A DNA stretch of 64,000 bases, taken from positions 86,656-150,655 of the forward strand of contig JAFWJF010000008.1 in NCBI GenBank assembly GCA_017511715.1, written 5' to 3'. The position numbers and the translations under genes are program-made. The stretch is from Alphaproteobacteria bacterium. Its GTDB lineage: Bacteria; Pseudomonadota; Alphaproteobacteria; Rs-D84. The notes beneath the pieces were generated by a model, which saw nothing but the letters and a program-made list of their open reading frames with translations, was not told where the DNA came from and did no database searches. Each line of letters begins with the position of its first letter. Positions within the stretch are counted from its first letter, which is position 1. This document shows, in pieces, positions 53,415 through 63,007 of this stretch.

Positions 53415-54704
53415 TTTCCCCAAACACAATCTTGAAAATGTGGCATCGGCAATTTCGTTAGTTGTTATTACTCCAAGTATTTTACCAATGCTATCTGCAG
53501 CACGTCGGACATGTTCTGCAAATATATCATAGTTGCCATCGTATTTAGTTGTTGCATTTTCCAATTCTCTGACAGTATCGTTCAACAATTCGTGCGTGCG
53601 TTCGTTGATTGCCAAACGCGATTCTGAACCGCCCATAAGGTAATGCATTTTTGTTTTGATAGATTCAAGTAATTTATCGAAACCTTCACCGTTTTTGACG
53701 GATGTATAGATTATATTTTTTGCGTTTTTTGTTTTCAATAAATCACTTTTGTTTATAACGGTGATTTCATTTTCGTTTATTGTTTTTGGAACAGAATTAT
53801 ATACATGTATAACTAAATCTGCATTTCTTGTTTCTTCGTGAGTGCGTTCGATTCCTATCCTTTCAATAGTGTCTGTCGCGTTGCGAATGCCCGCGGTATC
53901 AGACAGATTAACCAAGTATCCGTCAATGTCAATTTGCATTGATACAACATCACGAGTGGTCCCGGCAATATCAGAAACAATAGCACGATTAGAACCGACC
54001 AATTTATTGAATATTGATGATTTACCAACATTTGTTTCGCCAATCAATGCAATATTAAATCCGTTCTGAATCGCGCGTGATGCACGATAGCCAGCCATTG
54101 ATTCTTTGATTTCTTTTAATAACTCTTTTGTTTGAGATAATATTTTTTTGTCGATATCTTTGGGCAAATCATCAGAATCATAATCAAGTATTGCGGCAGA
54201 ATACGCAGATATTTCTATCATTTTTTCACGCCAATTTTTGTAAATAGTTGAATCTTTGCCGGTTAATGATTTTAATGCGTTTTGTCTTTGTTTGTCTGTT
54301 TGTGCATCAAGCAGCGCAACAAGTCCGTCAATATCGGATAAATCCATTTTGTTGTTATAAAATGCACGTCTTGAAAATTCACCGCGTGTTGCGATGCGGC
54401 AATTATGTTCGCGCAAGAAATCAAAGATTTTATTTATAACCGCAGGTGCACCATGAGAATAGATTTCTATAACATCTTCACCAGTAAAAGAATAGGGTGC
54501 ATTGAAAAATATTGCAATACATTGGTCTATTAAATCGGTATTGTCGTCACGAAAGTTTGTAAAATATGCGTGTCTTGGTTCAAATTCTTGTTTGTTTATA
54601 ATGCGTTCGAATAAAGAAGATAAATTATCACCACTTATGCGAACAACAGCAACGCCTGATTTTCCGTGCGCGCTTGACAATGCAAATATTGTATCGTTAT
54701 TCAT
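53412..54704 (-). CDS. mnmE: tRNA modification GTPase MnmE (TrmE)
   Basis: With MnmG it makes the xm5U34 modification of tRNA wobble uridines. The 430 residues hold the N-terminal folate-binding domain (GKSGVAVVRISG; ATRGEFSRRAFYNNKMDL), a helical domain with the inserted G domain (G1 IGETNVGKSSIFN near 215, DIAGTTRD, G3 LSDTAGIRN, G4 INKSDL) and the C-terminal Cys motif CLGK, complete. It lies five bases downstream of ruvA on the same strand. Confidence 0.95.
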   Translation of the reverse strand: MNNDTIFALSSAHGKSGVAVVRISGDNLSSLFERIINKQEFEPRHAYFTNFRDDNTDLIDQCIAIFFNAPYSFTGEDVIEIYSHGAPAVINKIFDFLREHNCRIATRGEFSRRAFYNNKMDLSDIDGLVALLDAQTDKQRQNALKSLTGKDSTIYKNWREKMIEISAYSAAILDYDSDDLPKDIDKKILSQTKELLKEIKESMAGYRASRAIQNGFNIALIGETNVGKSSIFNKLVGSNRAIVSDIAGTTRDVVSMQIDIDGYLVNLSDTAGIRNATDTIERIGIERTHEETRNADLVIHVYNSVPKTINENEITVINKSDLLKTKNAKNIIYTSVKNGEGFDKLLESIKTKMHYLMGGSESRLAINERTHELLNDTVRELENATTKYDGNYDIFAEHVRRAADSIGKILGVITTNEIADATFSRLCLGK

Positions 54705-54709
54705 GTTTT

Positions 54710-55282
54710 TTATTTTCCACTTATTTCTTTCAATGCCATTGGAACAAGTTTGGATATATCTGCACCCTGATTATTAGACACCAATTTTTGTGCCATGTCG
54801 ATAATATCCATGCGGCGATAGCCCAAAGATTCCAATGCCGCCAGTAAATCGGGTAAAACACCGCCCGCATCGGTTCCGCCAAAATCGAACGATGCGCCAC
54901 CCATTTTATTCTTTAATTCAACAATGATTTTTTCTGCGACTTTTTTACCAACACCCGGTGCGGTTGCGATTGTTTTTGCATCCCCCGTCGCGATAGCCGA
55001 TATAAGCGTGTCTGTTTTTATTGTTCCCATAATTGCCATGGCAACTTTCGGTCCAACACCAGATACAGTTGTTAATTGATTAAACAGGTTTTGACCGGCA
55101 AGGCTGCTGAAGCCAAATAACCTTATTGAATCTTCGCGGACAATAGTTTCTATCCAAAGTACGACAGTTGACTTTAATGTCAAGATTTCCGGTGTATAAA
55201 CCTTGTAACCAACGCCGCCTGTCATTAAAATAATGAAATCATCACCGATATAGTCAATTACACCTTGCAATTTTCCAATCAT
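54710..55282 (-). CDS. ruvA: Holliday junction helicase subunit RuvA
   Basis: The junction-binding tetramer that guides RuvB. In 190 residues: OB fold MIGKLQGVIDYIGDDFIIL, paired helix-hairpin-helix motifs TVSGVGPKVAMAIMGTI and APGVGKKVAEKIIVELKNKM, and the C-terminal domain III after a short linker. ruvB does not follow; mnmE does. Divergent from yebC by 50 bases. Confidence 0.94.
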   Translation of the reverse strand: MIGKLQGVIDYIGDDFIILMTGGVGYKVYTPEILTLKSTVVLWIETIVREDSIRLFGFSSLAGQNLFNQLTTVSGVGPKVAMAIMGTIKTDTLISAIATGDAKTIATAPGVGKKVAEKIIVELKNKMGGASFDFGGTDAGGVLPDLLAALESLGYRRMDIIDMAQKLVSNNQGADISKLVPMALKEISGK

Positions 55283-55332
55283 TTGTTATCCTTTTGATGT
55301 AATTTTAATATAATTAAATCAAAAGGTCAAAT

Positions 55333-56049
55333 ATGAGTGGACACAGTAAATGGCACAACATCCAGCATAAAAAAGGATTAGTTGATGCAGCGCGCAGTGG
55401 TTTGTTTACTAAACTGGCACGTGAAATAACTATGGCGGCAAAATTGGGTGATAAAAATCCTGATAATAACCCAAGGTTGCGTTTGGCAATTTTGCAGGCA
55501 CGTAAAGCGTCTATGCCTAATGATAACATCAAGCGTGCTATTGAAAAAGCATCGGGCAATAATACTGATAACTTTGTTGCGGTGCGTTATGAAGGATATG
55601 GCCCAAACGCCGTCCCTGTTATAGTAGAGGCTTTGACCGATAACCCGCGCCGTACAGTGCCAGAAGTGCGTAATATCTTTGCTAAAAATGGCGGAAATAT
55701 GGGTGAAGAAGGGTCTGTTGTTTTTATGTTTTCACATGTTGGGCAGATTATGTATCCTGCATCCATCGGCAAAACAGAAGACGAAATGATGGAATTGGTT
55801 ATGGAAGTTGATGCAGATAACCTGGAATCAAGCGAAGAAGGTTTTATTATTACAACAAAACCTGATAATTTCATGAATATACAAAAGGCTTTGGCTGATA
55901 AACTGGGTGAACCAGAAAACGCAGAAATCACATGGGTTCCAAATATGCCAATGGATTTGGATGATGAAGCCTATGCTAAAATCGAAAGACTGGTTGATGC
56001 GCTGGATGCGAATGATGATGTGCAGAAAGTCTTCACAGCCGCAGCGTAA
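55333..56049 (+). CDS. yebC: YebC/PmpR family regulatory/translation protein
   Basis: 238 residues, normal length. The family start MSGHSKWHNIQHKKG is followed by LFTKLAREITMAAKLGDKNPDNNPRLRLAI and a middle VRYEGYGPNAVPVIVEALTDNPRRT. YebC proteins act as transcription regulators and, in recent work on relatives, help ribosomes at difficult sequences such as polyproline. It neighbours ruvA as in many bacteria, but with divergent orientation. AAAAGGTCAAAT precedes the ATG. Confidence 0.95.
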   Translation: MSGHSKWHNIQHKKGLVDAARSGLFTKLAREITMAAKLGDKNPDNNPRLRLAILQARKASMPNDNIKRAIEKASGNNTDNFVAVRYEGYGPNAVPVIVEALTDNPRRTVPEVRNIFAKNGGNMGEEGSVVFMFSHVGQIMYPASIGKTEDEMMELVMEVDADNLESSEEGFIITTKPDNFMNIQKALADKLGEPENAEITWVPNMPMDLDDEAYAKIERLVDALDANDDVQKVFTAAA

Positions 56050-56065
56050 ACGAATTGAAACGGTG

Positions 56066-56133
56066 CACCTGCTTGTTGTTACCGCGTTCATGTAACTGGT
56101 TGTACACTTCACTTGGTAACAACGGCGCATCTG
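56066..56133 (+). ncRNA. Candidate structured RNA motif, copy B
   Basis: In the 3' region of yebC. Stem GTTGTTACC / GGTAACAAC is a perfect 9 bp; inner TGTAA..TTGTACA. It is the partner of copy A at 11067-11133: same blocks CTGCTTGTTGT, CGCGTTCATG, CACTT and GCGCATCTG, with compensatory stem changes (CGGC/GCCA against TACC/GGTA). Here the last block is the first arm of the terminator. Confidence 0.5.
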
Positions 56134-56145
56134 CGCCGTTTTAAT
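56122..56145 (+). terminator. Terminator after yebC
   Basis: ACGGCGCA (56122-56129) pairs with TGCGCCGT, TC loop, followed by TTTTAATT. It is merged with motif copy B. Confidence 0.75.
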
Positions 56146-56163
56146 TCGTTTCATTTTTATTAA

Positions 56164-56192
56164 AAAAACACCGGCATTTGCCGGTGTTTTTA
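56164..56192. terminator. Terminator shared with secB
   Basis: AACACCGGC / GCCGGTGTT hairpin, ATTT loop, T-run on + and A-run upstream; it serves secB on the minus strand. Confidence 0.8.
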
Positions 56193-56193
56193 A

Positions 56194-56643
56194 TTACTGA
56201 TTTGCAGGTTTTTGTTCTGCAGATTGTTTCTGTCTTTGTTCGTAAAGATCTGCAAAATCAACCAATGGCATAGAAAGTGGAGGAAAACCAGATTCCGCCG
56301 TTAATCTTGTCACCATTGCACGAACATATGGGAACAAAAGTGTTGGAACATCAATCAACAATGTTTTCTTTTTGGTTTCTTCGTCTTTTTCTTCGTATTG
56401 AACCATACCGGTATATGTAGATTCAATCATAAATACTGTTTTGTCGTCTTTTTCCAATTTAGAATGAACACGTGTAATCAAATCGACCATGAAAAGATTA
56501 TTTTCTGCGCCTTTGATATTTATGTCTATGTTTATTTCCATTTTTGCAGAACCAGAGTCCTGTTTGAAGAATAATTCAGGCACATTTGGGCTTTCGAAAG
56601 AGATGTCTTTCAAGAATTGAGATATAATATTAAACTTTGGCAT
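56194..56643 (-). CDS. secB: Protein-export chaperone SecB
   Basis: A cytosolic tetrameric chaperone that hands unfolded precursors to SecA, relevant to the many exported proteins here. The 149 residues begin MPKFNIISQFLKDISFESPNVPELF, and contain INIDINIKGAENNLFMVDLITRVHSK and LLFPYVRAMVTRLTAESGFPPLSMPLVDF, all typical. The ATG at 56643 follows AAAAAAAGGAGCAATCGT; the longer frame to 56688 is not used. Confidence 0.95.
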   Translation of the reverse strand: MPKFNIISQFLKDISFESPNVPELFFKQDSGSAKMEINIDINIKGAENNLFMVDLITRVHSKLEKDDKTVFMIESTYTGMVQYEEKDEETKKKTLLIDVPTLLFPYVRAMVTRLTAESGFPPLSMPLVDFADLYEQRQKQSAEQKPANQ

Positions 56644-56715
56644 ACGATTGCTCCTTTTTTTATCCATCGTTTTATGATAATATAGCATTAAGAAATAATT
56701 TTTACAAGTGGGGGG

Positions 56716-57819
56716 ATGATGAAAATGTCAATATTTAGCAATTTTATTCGTTTTGGCTTGGTCGCTGGCTTTGTTGCGTTGGTTTCGGGGTGTGATTTGT
56801 CGGCCCCGACACATCAAGGCGATGATTCCAAGGTGCCGTCGAATTTAACCGCCGTGTCTTATTCTGCTTTGCCCGGGTGGCGTGACGATGATGTGCGCTA
56901 TGCACTGCAGGCATTCCGTAATACTTGCAAGGCAAAAATACAATACAAAGGTTCTGTTATACCAGACCCAGAATTATTGCGCGAAAAATGTAATATGTTG
57001 CCCAGCAGTACTGCCGATGTGAAGACAGTTCGTGCATGGTTTGAATCTAATTTCCAGCCGTATCAGGTTTATAATGAAAACGGTGGTAAAACAGGGACTT
57101 ATACCGGGTATTATTCGCCTGTGATACCGGGATGTAGGACAAAAACCACACAATGTAATGAACCTATAATGGGCGTGCCTGTTGATGGGCGCAGTTATAA
57201 AGGAGTGCACAAGAAAGATATTGTAAATAAAAAAATTGGACGTATTTTGTATTGGGCGAATATGGTTGATGTACAAAACCTGCAGATTCAAGGTAGCGGT
57301 ATGTTGAAATTAGAAGACGGAACAATGGTTAAACTGAATTTTGCAGCCGTTAACGATATGCCGTTTAAATCTATTGGTGCACAATTGCAAGAACGTGGTA
57401 TTAAACCTGTGGGGGGGTATAGCGCGGATGCAGTCTGGACACATCTGAAACAAAACCCAAAATTAGCAAAAGAAGTTATTTACAATAATCCAAGATATGT
57501 GTATTTTTATGAAACACCGCAAAAAAGCGTGATTGGTAAGTTGGGAACACCGCTTTCTAAAATACGCAGTGTTGCGATGGATGACAGTTTGTATACATTG
57601 GGTTTGCCGGTGTATATAAACACAACACTGTCTGATGGGCGCGCGTTTAATCGTTTGATGATTGCGCAAGATACAGGTGGCGCAATAAAGGGGTGGATAC
57701 GTGCAGATATATTCTTTGGTTCGGGGGACGAAGCGTACAGGGTTGCGCATGGTCAACATGCCCAAGGACAAATGTTTATACTGATGCCAAAAGAATACAC
57801 TTATGTCAAACCAAGATAA
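56716..57819 (+). CDS. mltA: Membrane-bound lytic murein transglycosylase A
   Basis: Cleaves peptidoglycan glycan strands to 1,6-anhydro products. A 367-residue lipoprotein (lipobox VSGC, Cys near residue 26). MltA and 3D domains: GTYTGYYSPVIPGCR, IQGSGMLKLEDG near 195, and the C-terminal IAQDTGGAIKGWIRADIFFGSGDEAY with the catalytic Asp region near 320. Full length. It overlaps the DUF721 gene by 17 bases. Confidence 0.93.
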   Translation: MMKMSIFSNFIRFGLVAGFVALVSGCDLSAPTHQGDDSKVPSNLTAVSYSALPGWRDDDVRYALQAFRNTCKAKIQYKGSVIPDPELLREKCNMLPSSTADVKTVRAWFESNFQPYQVYNENGGKTGTYTGYYSPVIPGCRTKTTQCNEPIMGVPVDGRSYKGVHKKDIVNKKIGRILYWANMVDVQNLQIQGSGMLKLEDGTMVKLNFAAVNDMPFKSIGAQLQERGIKPVGGYSADAVWTHLKQNPKLAKEVIYNNPRYVYFYETPQKSVIGKLGTPLSKIRSVAMDDSLYTLGLPVYINTTLSDGRAFNRLMIAQDTGGAIKGWIRADIFFGSGDEAYRVAHGQHAQGQMFILMPKEYTYVKPR

Positions 57820-58138
57820 AAAAATAAATTTGGATGTTCGTAAATCAAGACCGCAAACTTTGGCTGCGGCGTTTGGCGGGGTGCTTGAAATATTTGGTGT
57901 GCGAACCAGTGACGCAGATTTGGCGAGAAATTGGGAAAAAATCGTGGGTGGTGATATATCAAAGATATCTAATGTTGTTGCAATAAAACTGTCCCGTGAT
58001 AAAAAATTTAATGTTGTGTTGCGCCCAATATCGCCTGCATTTGCGCTGGAATTATCTTATAAGATTGAAGAAATAAAAACAAAAATAGATAAATATTACG
58101 GGCGTGATGCGGTGGCAAAAATAACTATACGGAAATAA
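57803..58138 (+). CDS. DUF721/DciA-like protein
   Basis: 111 residues: RPQTLAAAFGGVLEIFGVR at the start, then LARNWEKIVGGDISKISNVVAIK and a beta-strand-rich KFNVVLRPISPAFALELSYKIEEI. This is the DUF721 domain, which includes DciA, the DnaB helicase loader of bacteria lacking DnaC/DnaI. It is translationally coupled to mltA and followed three bases later by ruvC. DciA activity is likely but not proven for every DUF721 protein. Confidence 0.75.
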   Translation: MSNQDKKINLDVRKSRPQTLAAAFGGVLEIFGVRTSDADLARNWEKIVGGDISKISNVVAIKLSRDKKFNVVLRPISPAFALELSYKIEEIKTKIDKYYGRDAVAKITIRK

Positions 58139-58141
58139 ATT

Positions 58142-58621
58142 ATGAAAAGAATTATTGGTATCGATCCTGGACTTTTACATACAGGTTGGGCAATAATAGA
58201 TGTCGCCGGTTCAACGCGAAAGTATATTGCCAGCGGTGTCATTTTGCCACCGACTAAATTACCGTTTTCAGAAAGATTGGCTTTCATTTTTAATGGTGTG
58301 CAAAATCTTTGTGATGAATTTAATCCAACAGAATGTAGTATAGAAGTTATTTTTGTTAATAAAAATGGCAGAACCACATTGTTGTTGGGGCACGCGCGTG
58401 CTGCCGCCATAACAGCGGTTGCTGTAAAAGATATACCGGTGTTTGAATATGAGGCAAATAAAATAAAGAAAGCTTTGACCGGGGTGGGGCATGCGGACAA
58501 AGACCAGATATATAAAATGCTGTCTATATTATTGCCAACCGCGCACCCAAAAACAGCAGACGAAAGCGATGCAATAGCAATCGCTTTAACGCATGCAAAT
58601 ACATCAAGATTTGATAAGTAA
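58142..58621 (+). CDS. ruvC: Holliday junction resolvase RuvC
   Basis: A dimeric endonuclease that resolves Holliday junctions. In 159 residues: IIGIDPGLLHTGWAII with the first catalytic Asp (residue 7), CSIEVIFVNKN with the Glu near 66, and the C-terminal TADESDAIAIALTHA with the last Asp pair near 143. Normal length. It is separated from ruvA by about 3 kb. Confidence 0.95.
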   Translation: MKRIIGIDPGLLHTGWAIIDVAGSTRKYIASGVILPPTKLPFSERLAFIFNGVQNLCDEFNPTECSIEVIFVNKNGRTTLLLGHARAAAITAVAVKDIPVFEYEANKIKKALTGVGHADKDQIYKMLSILLPTAHPKTADESDAIAIALTHANTSRFDK

Positions 58622-58675
58622 AAAAATCGTTTGTAAAATATTTATTTGTGCTATATTTGAATCTAGGGAGAAAAA

Positions 58676-59887
58676 GTGAGAAGAGAAAAATATCTTTCCA
58701 TAAGCAATAAAGTGACAGGTTTTTCTTTTGCAAATCTGGGATTGTTTACTGGTTTTGCGGGTGGTATTGTGCATGCGGTTTATTCGTTGGTGTTGCTTGG
58801 TATTTTCAAGATGTTTTTCAATGAAGAAATGGCATCTGCTGCGGTTGGTGTGTATGCGGCACTTTATGCGGCTTTTGCAGTAATTGTCGGCATTTTTTCT
58901 GCCCAGATTTTACGGTGGTTTACAAAAACAAGATTACTTTATATCACTATGGCTGCATTGGGTGCATGTTATTGCATGATGAGTTTTTCTGTAAAACCGT
59001 CAACTTTTATAATGCTTGATTATGTTGTATGTTTTGCATCCACAATGTTGGGGATATTGTTGCCGTTGTTTATGTCTGATTTTTCCAAGGGTATAGGAAT
59101 GGAAAATCTTAATGCACGCAAACTTTTGTGGGAAAATGTTGGTGCGTTTATTGCGCCTATGTTTGCGATGTTCGTTGTTAACTATTTTGATGATAATTAC
59201 AGAATGCCGTTGTTGGCGGCAGGTATAATATATTTTTCGGGGCTGTTGTTTTTCAAGCATTTTGGAATTGTTCAAGAAGACAAGGTTCTAAAGCCTGTTA
59301 ATATGCGCCGAACGATGCGTGCTTTGCGTATAACTGCAAAATCTTTCTTTAAGAAATCTGGGATGCTTCGTGCGTATGTTGTTAATTTTGGTTTTTACGC
59401 GTTGCGTGCGATGCGCCTTTTGTATGTGCCAATTGTAGTTATTGAAAACGGTTTTTCTAATGAAACACTTGGTATAATGTTATCAATTGGTATTTTGCCA
59501 TATATAATACTAGATTTATTTATGGGAAAAATGATAAAAAAACATGGCGTTAAATTGTGGTTAACAATTGGTTTTGTTTCGTTTGGTGTTTTTTCTTTGA
59601 TGGCCACAGTGGCAACAGGATATACTTTGTTGGCACTGTTTGTGTTGTGGCAAATTTCTGGCGCTTTTATGGAAGCATGTCATGATTTGTTGTTCTTTAA
59701 CGATATGCCAAAAACAGAACAGGCGCGTTTTTACGGCGTTTTCAGAACAAGCGTAAATTTCCCCAGCGTTATTGCACCATTGTTAGGTATGCTTTGTATA
59801 ACAATATTTGGTACTACGTCTGCAGTGTGGATAATCACTGCGATAATGGCGTTTTTGTCAACAATAATTTTGTGGTCAAAACGATAA
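58676..59887 (+). CDS. Major facilitator superfamily transporter
   Basis: A 403-residue membrane protein with about 12 predicted helices and a central cytosolic loop (about 195-225, RRTMRALRITAKSFFKKSG). A GKMIKKHGVKLWLTIG segment resembles the MFS loop motif between helices 8 and 9. The GTG start follows AGGGAGAAAAA. The substrate is unknown. It stands between ruvC and recA with its own short upstream region. Confidence 0.75.
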   Translation: MRREKYLSISNKVTGFSFANLGLFTGFAGGIVHAVYSLVLLGIFKMFFNEEMASAAVGVYAALYAAFAVIVGIFSAQILRWFTKTRLLYITMAALGACYCMMSFSVKPSTFIMLDYVVCFASTMLGILLPLFMSDFSKGIGMENLNARKLLWENVGAFIAPMFAMFVVNYFDDNYRMPLLAAGIIYFSGLLFFKHFGIVQEDKVLKPVNMRRTMRALRITAKSFFKKSGMLRAYVVNFGFYALRAMRLLYVPIVVIENGFSNETLGIMLSIGILPYIILDLFMGKMIKKHGVKLWLTIGFVSFGVFSLMATVATGYTLLALFVLWQISGAFMEACHDLLFFNDMPKTEQARFYGVFRTSVNFPSVIAPLLGMLCITIFGTTSAVWIITAIMAFLSTIILWSKR

Positions 59888-59895
59888 TATAGCCC

Positions 59896-59924
59896 TTGCG
59901 TTAAGCCTTTTTTATTAGTATGAT
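59896..59924 (+). promoter_or_regulatory. recA promoter
   Basis: TTGCGT, 17 bp, TATGAT. I see no alphaproteobacterial LexA box (GTTC-N7-GTTC) near it. Confidence 0.7.
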
Positions 59925-59951
59925 TTTGTTATAAAACGAAAGGGGTATTTT

Positions 59952-61013
59952 ATGGCAAAAAAAGAAGTTGTTAAAGAATCTGCGCCGGCAAAAAATCCTG
60001 CACTGGAATCTGCGTTGGCGCAAATACAAAAACAGTTTGGCAAAGAAGCCATTATGAAAATGGGCGATGGTTCTCAACAGAACATAGAAGCGATTTCAAC
60101 TGGTTCACTTGGGCTTGATATTGCGTTGGGGATTGGGGGGTATCCAAAGGGACGTATTGTTGAAATATATGGACCTGAAAGTTCGGGTAAAACAACATTG
60201 GCATTGCATGCGGTTGCTGAATCTCAAAAGAAAGGTGGCACATGTGCATACATTGATGCAGAAAATGCTTTGGACCCAAGTTATGCAAAAAAATTAGGCG
60301 TTGATGTTTCTAATTTAATTATCTCACAACCCGATTCCGGGGAACAAGCATTAGAAATCGCGGATACGTTAATTAAATCTGGCGCGGTTGATGTTGTGGT
60401 TGTTGATTCTGTTGCAGCATTGGTGCCAAAGGCTGAATTAGAAGGTAATATTGGTGATACTTACATGGGAACAACAGCGCGTTTGATGTCACAATCATTG
60501 AAAAAATTGGCTGGTTCTGTATCGCGCAGTAATACTTTGTTGATTTTCATAAATCAGATTCGTATGAAGATTGGTGTTATGTTTGGCAGCCCAGAAACAA
60601 CATCAGGTGGTAATGCGTTGAAATTTTATGCGTCTGTTCGTCTTGATATCCGTCGTACGGGCGCTATCAAAGATAAAGAAAATGTTATTGGTAATGAAAC
60701 GCGCGTAAAGGTTGTAAAGAATAAAGTTGCACCACCTTTCCGGACGGTTGATTTCAAGATTATGTATGGAGAAGGTATTTCCAGAATAAGTGAAATTTTG
60801 GATATGGGGGTTAAATATAACTTGATTGAAAAGGCCGGCTCTTTCTATTCTTATAATAATGAAAGAATAGGTCAAGGTGAAGCAAATGCACGTGCTTGGC
60901 TGAAAGATCATGAAGAAGCCCAAAAGGAATTGCTGGATAAAATTATGGCAAAGGCAAATGGTATTGCTGAAGAAATGACAACTGGGCCGATTGATGATGA
61001 TGAAGCAGAATAA
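59952..61013 (+). CDS. recA: Recombinase RecA
   Basis: Strand-exchange protein and SOS co-protease. In 353 residues: Walker [11 protein letters not shown] near 75, [18 protein letters not shown], Walker [18 protein letters not shown] near 145, loop L1 [14 protein letters not shown]2 region [22 protein letters not shown] near 215, and an acidic C-terminus DDDEAE. Full length, after CGAAAGGGGTATTTT. Confidence 0.98.
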   Translation: MAKKEVVKESAPAKNPALESALAQIQKQFGKEAIMKMGDGSQQNIEAISTGSLGLDIALGIGGYPKGRIVEIYGPESSGKTTLALHAVAESQKKGGTCAYIDAENALDPSYAKKLGVDVSNLIISQPDSGEQALEIADTLIKSGAVDVVVVDSVAALVPKAELEGNIGDTYMGTTARLMSQSLKKLAGSVSRSNTLLIFINQIRMKIGVMFGSPETTSGGNALKFYASVRLDIRRTGAIKDKENVIGNETRVKVVKNKVAPPFRTVDFKIMYGEGISRISEILDMGVKYNLIEKAGSFYSYNNERIGQGEANARAWLKDHEEAQKELLDKIMAKANGIAEEMTTGPIDDDEAE

Positions 61014-61022
61014 TAATTTAAT

Positions 61023-61053
61023 CTGCGGGCTTTTGTGCCCGCAGGTTTGTTTT
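61023..61053 (+). terminator. recA terminator
   Basis: CTGCGGGC / GCCCGCAG hairpin (61023-61030 with 61037-61044), then GTTTGTTTT. Confidence 0.85.
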
Positions 61054-61075
61054 ATGTGTAAACGAAGGGGATAAT

Positions 61076-61981
61076 ATGAACATATCAAGATTTTTAGCAA
61101 TGAGTGATGTCGTGTTACGTGGACATATATTAAATTGGTTGTGGCGTTCGCGTGCCCACAGACACCAAGTGCGCAGTGATGTTATTTCTGACGTTTTGCC
61201 ACGATATTTCAAACGTTATTTGCCGGCTGCTGCTGCGATTCCAGAACGCAAAGTTGTAAAAGATGATAAAAATGAAAAAGTATGGACGCTTTGGTTGCAG
61301 GGCGAAGATAAAGCACCACCGTTGGTCAAAGCCTGTTTTCGTAGTGTTCGCCGTCATTTCAAGCAAGAATTAGTTGTATTAGATGAAAATACTGTTTTTG
61401 ATTACATAACTTTGCCCCAAGAAATTGTTGATAAATACAAGGCTGGTAAAATAGGGCATGCTCATTTTGCAGATATTTGTCGTGTTGAATTGTTGTATGA
61501 ACATGGTGGAATTTGGTTGGATGCAACGGGCTTTGTGACATCGCCGCTGCCAGATTGGATAGAAAAAGAAGATTTCTTTGTATTCTTGGCAGGGCAAAAA
61601 GTTGGCAGTCCATACAGTTTTATGCAAAATTGTTTTATTCGTGCGCGCAAAGGTGCTTATTTATTAGACGCTTGGCGGGCGATGATACTTGATTACTGGA
61701 TGCATGAAAATCACAACTTTGATTATTTTATGCATCAGTTATTATTCAAGACATTGGTAACGAATGATGAACGTGCAAAAAAATATTTCGCCAAGATGCC
61801 ACATGTTGATCAAGACCCCACTCATGCGCTTTGGTGGGCATATGGCGCAAAACCTTTTGATAAGAAGATTTTTGATGAAGTGACATCTGAAACTTTTTTC
61901 CAAAAGACAACTTATAACAGTCCTTGGGTAAAAAAAATAGTTCCTGGTACTTTTGCAGATGTTATGGTTAATAAAATGTAA
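61076..61981 (+). CDS. Capsular polysaccharide synthesis-type glycosyltransferase
   Basis: A 301-residue protein with the Caps_synth/GT32-like pattern: KVWTLWLQGEDKAPPLVKACFRSV near residue 65, then HAHFADICRVELLYEHGGIWLDATGFVTSPL near 130, in which the DxT/DxD-type WLDAT motif sits. Such enzymes add hexoses in capsule or LPS synthesis. First of at least four glycosyltransferase genes after recA. Confidence 0.8.
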   Translation: MNISRFLAMSDVVLRGHILNWLWRSRAHRHQVRSDVISDVLPRYFKRYLPAAAAIPERKVVKDDKNEKVWTLWLQGEDKAPPLVKACFRSVRRHFKQELVVLDENTVFDYITLPQEIVDKYKAGKIGHAHFADICRVELLYEHGGIWLDATGFVTSPLPDWIEKEDFFVFLAGQKVGSPYSFMQNCFIRARKGAYLLDAWRAMILDYWMHENHNFDYFMHQLLFKTLVTNDERAKKYFAKMPHVDQDPTHALWWAYGAKPFDKKIFDEVTSETFFQKTTYNSPWVKKIVPGTFADVMVNKM

Positions 61982-61993
61982 AAAGGAAATTTT

Positions 61994-63004
61994 ATGAAAC
62001 CAAAAATATCTGTGATTATACCGATGTACAATGTTGAAAAATATCTGAAAAGATGTTTGGACAGTGTGCAAAATCAGACTTTCCAAGATTGGCAGGCAAT
62101 TTGTGTTGATGATGGCAGCCCGGATAAATCTGGTGAAATTGCTGAAGAATACGCGTCGCGTGACAAAAGGTTTGTCGTTTTACACAAAAAAAATGGCGGT
62201 TTGTCTGATGCGCGTAATGCGGGTATGAAGAAAGTAAAATCTGAATATGTAATGTTTTTAGATAGTGATGATTTTATTCATCCTCAGACCATGGAATTTG
62301 CGTATGCCTTGGCGCAAAAAAATAATACCGATATTGTTTCGTGGTATAAAGATAAAATGTATCGCCCATGGTTGTTGATTCGTCATAAATTAGGACTGGA
62401 TACAGAAAGGGTGCTGCCGCGCGGAATAAAAAAACATTTTGATTTGGACAAAGTGAAATATTTTGTGGCAGAAAATATATTTGATCATTCTACGGAATTA
62501 TCGCGTGCGAAAACCAAGTGGGCGATAAAACATTGTTATGTTTGGCGACATTTAATAAAAACTGATTTTATTCGTGATATAGAATTTATCAAAGGTATTT
62601 TATTCGAAGATTTTCCATGGTGGTCAACAGTGATGTTGCGCCATCCAAGTGTGACAATAACTAATTTGCCATTTTATTATTATTATCCAAATCTGAATTC
62701 TATTGATATGGGTTCTAAGAAAGCAAAGAAAATAATTTCTTGGTTAACTGGATTAAAGGCATCTTTCGTTTTATACAAGGACACTGCGACCGATATCGAT
62801 ATGCAAAAATGGCAGGAAAATTATATGTGGCCTGTGATTGTTCGGCATATTGCACAAAAACTGAAAAACATAGATAATGAATCAGACAAAAAACAAATAC
62901 AAAAAATGTTGCAAGATTTAGATAACCTTGGGGTGTTCGCAAAACCAATCGGTAAAAATATAAGCAAATATGTAAACTTGATTTATAATTTTATTGGGAA
63001 ATAA
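61994..63004 (+). CDS. Glycosyltransferase family 2
   Basis: 336 residues: KISVIIPMYNVEKYLKRCLDSV at the start, VDDGSPDKSGEIAEEYASRD, KKNGGLSDARNAGM and the metal-binding FLDSDDFI near 97. The C-terminal part has LFEDFPWW, common in GT2 enzymes of the EpsJ/WcaA type. It starts 12 bases after the preceding gene and ends three bases before a close GT2 relative, which suggests duplication. Confidence 0.92.
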   Translation: MKPKISVIIPMYNVEKYLKRCLDSVQNQTFQDWQAICVDDGSPDKSGEIAEEYASRDKRFVVLHKKNGGLSDARNAGMKKVKSEYVMFLDSDDFIHPQTMEFAYALAQKNNTDIVSWYKDKMYRPWLLIRHKLGLDTERVLPRGIKKHFDLDKVKYFVAENIFDHSTELSRAKTKWAIKHCYVWRHLIKTDFIRDIEFIKGILFEDFPWWSTVMLRHPSVTITNLPFYYYYPNLNSIDMGSKKAKKIISWLTGLKASFVLYKDTATDIDMQKWQENYMWPVIVRHIAQKLKNIDNESDKKQIQKMLQDLDNLGVFAKPIGKNISKYVNLIYNFIGK

Positions 63005-63007
63005 AAT

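Noticed and set aside
59888-59951. SOS (LexA) box at recA
   Set aside because: Neither GTTC-N7-GTTC nor a palindromic CTG-N10-CAG box is present near the promoter; the same is true upstream of uvrB.
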